From: Ralstonia sp. ASV6
GTDB taxonomy: Bacteria; Pseudomonadota; Gammaproteobacteria; Burkholderiales; Burkholderiaceae
Direction: 5' to 3'
Assembly: GCF_016429285.1 (NCBI RefSeq)
Contig: NZ_JAELUI010000012.1
Span: forward strand, 1-56,217
Length of the DNA stretch: 56,217 nt
The notes below the pieces were generated by a model. The model had not been told where the DNA came from and ran no database searches. It saw only the letters and a program-made list of their open reading frames with translations. This document shows positions 50,904 to 56,217 of the stretch, one piece after another. Position numbers and translations under genes: made by a program. How positions within the stretch are numbered: position 1 is the first letter of the stretch; each line of letters begins with the position of its first letter.

Positions 50904-53449
50904 ACCGGCGGTTGTCCCTCGCGGATGCGTTTGCTGAGCACACCGCCCCGGCTGGCGAGGCCGAGTCGGCATCTATCCCGCGGCTGCTCGATGACCCAGC
51001 GCATGGCTTCGTCGACCTGCGCCGACGCGGCATTGCGCTGGCGCAGGCGCTTTCCGGCGAGTTGTGGACCGACTACAACCACCACGACCCCGGCGTTACG
51101 CTGCTCGAAGCGCTTTGCTATGCGCTGACCGAATCTGTGTTCGGCGCCGAAGCCGATGTGGCTGACCTGCTGACCGAGGCGGACGGGCGTATCCACTACC
51201 GGCGCCACGCACTGCACGGCGCAGAGGAAGCGCTGCCGTGTCGGCCCGGTACGGAGGCAGACTTGTTGCGCTATCTGCTCGATTGCGTGCCCACAGTGCG
51301 CCATCTGCGCATGCGGATGCCCGGCGCAGACGGCCGGTGGCACATGGCCCTGCGAGCGCACGCGGGCCAGGAGGCCGCTGCCGCCGACGCGGCGGCACGG
51401 GCCTATCGCGCGCAGCGCAACCTCTGTGAAGACCTGGCTGGGGCGCCGCTGGTGCTGCAGCCACGGTGGTGTGCGCTGCGGGTTCATCTGTCCGTGGATG
51501 GCACGCGTGACGCAGGCGATATTCTGGTCGAACTCGTCCAGCGCTGTGCTGCACTAATCAGTGGCGCGCCGCCGCGCCAGCCGTTGCGTGCGCGGCTGGA
51601 CCAGCGTGATGCGCAGGGTCGTGCGCTCGACCCCGCCGGGCAATTCGAGGGGCCGGCTGTGCGCTACGGCTGGATCGATGCCGCCGATCTGCAGCGCGAT
51701 CCGGCCAGCCAGCTCTACTTCAGCGACCTGGCTCGCGAGCTGAGCGAGATTGCCGGCATCGCCGAGATCAGCACACTGCGGCTCGACCTGCTCGCCACGG
51801 AGGATGCTGCTGGTGGTACCGCCGACAGCCTCGCCTGGCATGGCCCGGATTGGGCGCTGCAGTTGCGCTGGCCGGACAGCCACGATGCGCTGGCCGACTG
51901 GCAGGTAACGCGGCGCGGCAGCCTGCTGCCGATCGACGAAGCAGCTCTGCTGGCGCGGCTTGCCGACGAACGCATGGCAATGCAATCGGCTGATGTGCCG
52001 CGGGCTGCCACCCAGGTGCACCGGGCCGCAGAAGTCCTGCTGGCCCGGCCAATGGGACATTACTTGCCGGATGCGCCGTACTACTCCATCTGGCATCACC
52101 TGCCGCCGCTCTATCGGGACATGCATGCCGTGCCGCGGGCGCCGGCTGACGATGCTGCGCGCTTCAGCGCATACCTTGCGCTGCTTGAGCAGTGGATCGC
52201 ACATGGCGATGCGCAGTCGCTGCACCTGCGGCAACTGTTCAGCCTCGAAGCGAAACCCGTGCAGAGCTACTGGTGGGCACCGCTCGATGCCGCGCAGGCG
52301 CCAGCGGGCGCAGTGACGAACAGCGACAACGTACTGGAGCGCCGCTCGCGCGTGCTCGACCTGCTGCTGGCACTGCACGGCGAGAGCTGGGGCCAGCACA
52401 GCATCCAGGGCTTTGGCTGCTATTACGACGCGGACCAATGGCAGGCGCACCTGTACGACTGCAAGCGGCGCCTTGCGCAACGCGTTGTGCGCCACACGCG
52501 CGATCGTGCCGGCGGCTTCGATTACGGCAAGCCCTCGCTCGGCCGCAAGGGAAACACGGCGCCGTTGCAGGAGCGCGTGAGCCTGCTGCTTGGCTTTGCG
52601 CAGGCACACAGTCGTCTGCTCGGTGGTGGTCTCGCTGCGTACGGTATGGCGCTGGACGAACAGGCTGGGCCGGGATTGCGCGCGCGGTTGCCCGACGATG
52701 CCGAGGCGCTGACGATGTGGGACGCGTCGCGCGCACGCATCCAGGCGCACTACGACGACGATCGAAGCGTAGGGCGCGTGGCGGCACGCCTTGGGCACTA
52801 CTACACAGGGCTTGACCTGAAGGCGTTTCCTGCCGCGTTACTGCGATGCGCGGCGTATGCCGAGCGTTACCGCCGCGTGGCTTCTGACGCAGAGCACCCG
52901 CTCTGGCTGGGGCCGGACGAGCAAGGCCGCTGGTGGCCGCTGGCGGTGCGCGGCGGGGCGGACGGCGTGCTTGCCCCCGCCATGTACCTGCATGCGTTTG
53001 CCTGCCATGTGCAGCGCGAGGCCGAGGGGCTGCATCTCGTCGAGCACATCCTCCTGCGGCCGCAGGGCGAGACCGCTGGAGAGGGCAATAAGGTCAACAA
53101 GACCGACACACTGCCGGAGTTCTACCCGAACAGGATCAGCGTGATCCTGCCTGGCTGGACCGCACGCGGCGCTGACCGCAGCTTTCGCGATCTGGCCGAG
53201 GAGACCATCGCACGCAGCTGTCCGGCGCATATCGCGCCGAGGGTGCTGTGGCTCGATACGGCCAGCCTCGCGCGCTTCGAGCAAGCGTTCGAAGCTTGGC
53301 TCCACGCCCGCGTGGCACTCGCGCGAGCACCGGCCGGCGCCGATGCGACGGAGCGCGGCAGGCTGGCCGGACATCTCGACGCGTGTGCCGCGACGTTGCG
53401 CGGACAACTCCACGACCCAGATGCGCACCATGATGGGGAACGTACATGA
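50900..53449 (+). CDS. Large eCIS baseplate protein (Pvc12-like)
   Basis: An 849-aa protein coupled at both ends by ATGA overlaps. The N-terminal motif LWTDYNHHDPGVTLLEALCYALTE (about 53-77) is typical of baseplate-J-related eCIS proteins, and the C-terminal module LHLVEHILLRPQGE... FYPNRISVILPGWTARGADRSFRDLAEETI... PAHIAPRVLWLD is a signature found in large eCIS baseplate and fibre proteins. The centre is alpha/beta mixed sequence without a domain I can name. It probably completes the wedge ring around the spike. Not a toxin by any visible motif. Confidence 0.83.
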   Translation: MNRRLSLADAFAEHTAPAGEAESASIPRLLDDPAHGFVDLRRRGIALAQALSGELWTDYNHHDPGVTLLEALCYALTESVFGAEADVADLLTEADGRIHYRRHALHGAEEALPCRPGTEADLLRYLLDCVPTVRHLRMRMPGADGRWHMALRAHAGQEAAAADAAARAYRAQRNLCEDLAGAPLVLQPRWCALRVHLSVDGTRDAGDILVELVQRCAALISGAPPRQPLRARLDQRDAQGRALDPAGQFEGPAVRYGWIDAADLQRDPASQLYFSDLARELSEIAGIAEISTLRLDLLATEDAAGGTADSLAWHGPDWALQLRWPDSHDALADWQVTRRGSLLPIDEAALLARLADERMAMQSADVPRAATQVHRAAEVLLARPMGHYLPDAPYYSIWHHLPPLYRDMHAVPRAPADDAARFSAYLALLEQWIAHGDAQSLHLRQLFSLEAKPVQSYWWAPLDAAQAPAGAVTNSDNVLERRSRVLDLLLALHGESWGQHSIQGFGCYYDADQWQAHLYDCKRRLAQRVVRHTRDRAGGFDYGKPSLGRKGNTAPLQERVSLLLGFAQAHSRLLGGGLAAYGMALDEQAGPGLRARLPDDAEALTMWDASRARIQAHYDDDRSVGRVAARLGHYYTGLDLKAFPAALLRCAAYAERYRRVASDAEHPLWLGPDEQGRWWPLAVRGGADGVLAPAMYLHAFACHVQREAEGLHLVEHILLRPQGETAGEGNKVNKTDTLPEFYPNRISVILPGWTARGADRSFRDLAEETIARSCPAHIAPRVLWLDTASLARFEQAFEAWLHARVALARAPAGADATERGRLAGHLDACAATLRGQLHDPDAHHDGERT

Positions 53450-56217
53450 CGACGCCTCTCCAGCAAGGTGCCGCCGGCATGCGGCACGCCATCGAAACCC
53501 TGCAGTGGAACAGTCGCGGTATGTCGGACCGTGAACACGCGCACGCGCACCAGGCGAGGCTCAGCGCATTCCTGAACGGGCCGGGGCTGCGGACGATCGA
53601 GCGGGTGTTCTCGCGACTCTCGCCGCCCGGCGAGGTATGGCAGTTGGACAGCCTAGAGATCGACACCGGACCGATGCAGGCGGATGGCAGCTTCGCACAG
53701 TGGTCTGAGGTGCTGGAGCACCAACTGTGGAACACGCTCTGGCGTGCCAGGCATGAACAGGGGCGCACGCGGCCGGCTGGCGTGCTGTCTGCAGACGACC
53801 ACGCGCTCGAGCATTTTCTGTACTACCTCCAGCACGGCCACCTGCCGTGGGCACGAAGCACGCTGGCGGGGCGCGAGCTGTCAGCGTGGCTCGCACGGCT
53901 GGCGCGGCGCACCGGAGCCGCACTATGGACCCGGCTGCGGCAGCTGCAGCCGGCCGACTACGTGGAGGCCCGGCTCAGCCAGATCGCGCCCTGCGAGGGG
54001 CTGCAGGCGTTGCTCGCGGTCAGGCACCGTGAACTGGCCGACAGTCTCGACAGTCTCGATGCGCAATTGCTGGCGCCGCTGCAGGCAAGGGGACGCCTCT
54101 CGGCCTATCAGGTCCGGCAACTGCGGCAGCGGTGGCGTGTGGCCGGATTCCGTGTGCTGTGGGCGGAGCATGCCGGCAGCCTGGGCGCGGACGCGTTGCG
54201 CCGGCTGCAGCGCGAGTTGGGGCCTGCGCTGGCGATGCAGTTGGGGCGCGGTGGTTTTGGCACTTGGCGGCCGCAGGTGGGCGAGGGCAAGGAGTTCGGG
54301 CAGCGCTTGCTGCTGGGCGTGCTTGATGTCGTGGCATCGACTTCCGGGCAGCACAGCGATGCGACCGAAGGCGCGGATGCCATGACGACGATGCCGCGTG
54401 AGACGGATGGCAACGGCACGTTGTTGTCATCTGCAGAGCCTTCGCTGTTCTCCTCGGATGCCGCGGGCACTGATCCCTCAACACGATTGGATACGGATTG
54501 GCAGCGCATCTGCACGGCACTGGACGGACGCCATCCGCTGGACGCACCGGCGCTCCGCGCACTGCTGCGAGGCATGCGCTTGCATGATGCAGAGCGCGTG
54601 CGGGCGCGACTGCGCGTGGAAGGACTGCGCCATCAGTCGCGGCAGGCCTGGTTTGAAAGGCTGGGTGCCGAGACGGTGTGGGAGGTCATGCAGGCGACTG
54701 CCGCCAATGTGCGCGTAGTTGGTGAATCACCGGCTGCTGCCGGCGCGAGCTGGGCGGAATCGCTACGGCAGTTCGCGTTGGCGGCGCTGGCCGGTGGAGA
54801 GCAGCCGGGCGGTGGGCGGAAGGCGGGCTTGTCGGCGCTGCAGGCGTGGCTTGCCGACTACTGCCTGCGCGAATGGCTGCTCGGCGGTCAGATGCCGCGC
54901 GATCCTCGTGGCTGGCGGTTGCTCTGGAGCCGGGCGTTGGCTGAGTGGCGCGGGCAGACGCCAGCCACAGTCATATCGCAAGGCGGGCAAGTGCGCGAAC
55001 GGCGTGCGGCCAAGACCGGAGCGAGCCGCTTGTCGCAAGGTGAACACAACGGTATTGGCGCGTACACGATGGAGATTGACGAGGCGGACGATGCTGCCGA
55101 AAGGCTACGGCAAACGGTAGGCGGTCAGCAGCGAACCGGCGCCGTGCGGCAGGCGGATCGCACGCCGCCGTCGTCGTTGTCTGCACACGAGATGACGCGG
55201 TCCACAAACGAGGTCAGCGTCGCTTCGCTAGGTCCCACGCTATCTGAGCGCTATGTGCGGGCCATGCGGGAACTGGCGGCCCAAAGTCGTGCGGTGCCGC
55301 CATCGGCACTGTTTGCACGCTGGCGCGCACGCTTGCGCCGCTTTGTCGAGGCGCAGCCGGATGGACTTGGCGTCGCGCACTTCGCGGCCAGCCGTGACAT
55401 GTGGCGCAGTGAGCTGGCGGGAGACGGCACGCCAGCGGAGGCGGCACATATGGTGGGAGCGACAAGCGCGTCTCTGCCTCCACAGTCACGTCTGCTTGCG
55501 CGTTGGCTGGACGGCGCTGCCAGTCCTGGCTCCGCTGCGGCATGGGCCACCCTGCTGAGGACGCCGGACCGCCTGCACGCCGCGCTGCTTCCCCGCGTTC
55601 GCCGCCGCGCTTGGCGCGTGCACGTTGCGCGGCACTGGACCATAACGCGAAAGCTGGAACTGCTCGTATTGATTGATGCGGCAAAGGGCCATGAGTGCCT
55701 GACGCACTGGCAAGCGGCACTGGAACGCTGGCAATGGCTGCCACGGGCAATCGCAGCGTGCACGATACGCCCAGCACCATCCGACCGCGCGACGATCAAC
55801 CGGCTGCAGAAGGCATGGCTGTGGGAGACCACTCTGCAATGGGCCGCAGAGCCGGGGTTGCGCTCCGTTGACACCACCGCTGAGGGTGACCTGTTTGCCT
55901 ACTGGCTGTGCAGGCTTGGGGAGCCGACCAACATTGCGGATGCCGGCAATTGGGCGATGTCGTTGCCTGCGACAACCGATGCTGTTCGTGATGCGCTGCA
56001 GAGGTTGTCGATCCGGCCGGGTCTTCGGTTCGGGGTGGCCACTCTCCCGCGATTGAGAGTGGAGGGCGTTGGCGGTGTGGGTGCGGCACCCGCCCGAACG
56101 ATGCGGACGCTGGAACCACGGCCGGATTCACCTACGGCAGTTTCACGTCGCTCGCAAGCGGGCGAGGGGAGAGCGGGTGGCATCCGCCACAGAACGCGCG
56201 CCGTTACACCGTCCCCG
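53446..56217 (+). CDS. eCIS tape-measure protein (CIS_TMP; Pvc14-like), truncated by the window end
   Basis: From ATG 53446 (ATGA overlap with the previous stop) the frame stays open for 924 codons to the last base, with no stop. The N-terminus reads QGAAGMRHAIETLQWNSRGM, HAHQARLSAFLNGPGLRTIERVFSRLSPPGEVWQLDSLEID and ALEHFLYYLQHGHLPWA, the conserved start of CIS tape-measure proteins. The rest is Arg/Leu/Ala/Trp-rich helical sequence (many RWR-type and LAW motifs), with low-complexity linkers at about residues 300-345 and 505-585. Such proteins set tube length and line the tube lumen. The C-terminus, effectors, ATPase and main fibre must be looked for beyond the window. Confidence 0.88.
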   Translation, partial: MTTPLQQGAAGMRHAIETLQWNSRGMSDREHAHAHQARLSAFLNGPGLRTIERVFSRLSPPGEVWQLDSLEIDTGPMQADGSFAQWSEVLEHQLWNTLWRARHEQGRTRPAGVLSADDHALEHFLYYLQHGHLPWARSTLAGRELSAWLARLARRTGAALWTRLRQLQPADYVEARLSQIAPCEGLQALLAVRHRELADSLDSLDAQLLAPLQARGRLSAYQVRQLRQRWRVAGFRVLWAEHAGSLGADALRRLQRELGPALAMQLGRGGFGTWRPQVGEGKEFGQRLLLGVLDVVASTSGQHSDATEGADAMTTMPRETDGNGTLLSSAEPSLFSSDAAGTDPSTRLDTDWQRICTALDGRHPLDAPALRALLRGMRLHDAERVRARLRVEGLRHQSRQAWFERLGAETVWEVMQATAANVRVVGESPAAAGASWAESLRQFALAALAGGEQPGGGRKAGLSALQAWLADYCLREWLLGGQMPRDPRGWRLLWSRALAEWRGQTPATVISQGGQVRERRAAKTGASRLSQGEHNGIGAYTMEIDEADDAAERLRQTVGGQQRTGAVRQADRTPPSSLSAHEMTRSTNEVSVASLGPTLSERYVRAMRELAAQSRAVPPSALFARWRARLRRFVEAQPDGLGVAHFAASRDMWRSELAGDGTPAEAAHMVGATSASLPPQSRLLARWLDGAASPGSAAAWATLLRTPDRLHAALLPRVRRRAWRVHVARHWTITRKLELLVLIDAAKGHECLTHWQAALERWQWLPRAIAACTIRPAPSDRATINRLQKAWLWETTLQWAAEPGLRSVDTTAEGDLFAYWLCRLGEPTNIADAGNWAMSLPATTDAVRDALQRLSIRPGLRFGVATLPRLRVEGVGGVGAAPARTMRTLEPRPDSPTAVSRRSQAGEGRAGGIRHRTRAVTPSP

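Noticed and set aside
38530-56217. Prophage or R-type pyocin tail
   Set aside because: No capsid, terminase, portal, holin or lysin gene is visible and the gene set and order follow eCIS. Downstream sequence is needed to exclude it fully.

Overview
The window looks like a chromosomal segment of a Burkholderiales bacterium close to Ralstonia. The evidence is high GC with strong G/C preference at third codon positions, a LivM-LivG fusion, Burkholderiales-type porins, and proteins that read like Ralstonia/Cupriavidus homologues. The genus is inferred from family resemblance; no search was run.

Layout. 1-3582: branched-chain amino acid ABC transporter genes (livH 5'-truncated by the window edge, a livM-livG fusion, livF). 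3601-6444: small secreted or hypothetical proteins, a GNAT acetyltransferase and a class IV (D-alanine type) aminotransferase. 6792-10179: aspT-asdA, an aspartate:alanine exchanger with aspartate 4-decarboxylase, a proton-motive decarboxylation pair. 10193-11221: alpha/beta hydrolase. 11443-16174: an envelope redox operon made of a di-haem MauG/CCP-type lipoprotein, a coiled-coil porin, an exported FMN-binding protein, an ApbE flavin transferase and a 4-TM His-rich membrane protein, preceded by a Fur-like AT-rich box. 16178-20054: regulators (LysR, solo AraC domain, TetR with twin palindromic operators) and small enzymes. A stretch at about 17434-17681 looks like a structured minus-strand RNA ending in an intrinsic terminator.

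20238-34300 is a tightly packed catabolic island. It holds a Rieske oxygenase with a VanB-type reductase, two SDRs, a cupin, an alpha/beta hydrolase, an IclR regulator, a ThDP enzyme, an L-aspartate dehydrogenase homologue, an aldehyde dehydrogenase, an MFS carrier, a two-domain extradiol (VOC) dioxygenase and, after a strong terminator, a separate porin gene. The same 16-bp imperfect palindrome precedes the first gene and the porin, which suggests one IclR regulon. The substrate is not identifiable from sequence; an aromatic acid is the natural guess. 34369-37740 holds a tartronate-semialdehyde-reductase-like gene, small ORFs, a DUF985 cupin and a fatty acid hydroxylase/sterol desaturase.

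38530-56217 (window end) is most of an extracellular contractile injection system (eCIS, PVC/Afp/MAC-like): DUF4255 cap-type protein, an unassigned 276-aa protein, one sheath, two tube proteins, DUF5908, LysM hub protein, VgrG-like spike, PAAR tip, gp25-like protein, a giant baseplate-J protein, a fibre-like protein, a second large baseplate protein and a tape-measure protein. The tape-measure frame is open for 924 codons to the window edge. The AAA+ ATPase, main fibre and effectors expected for a complete system are not in the window and may lie downstream. This is the most striking system here, followed by the redox operon and the catabolic island.
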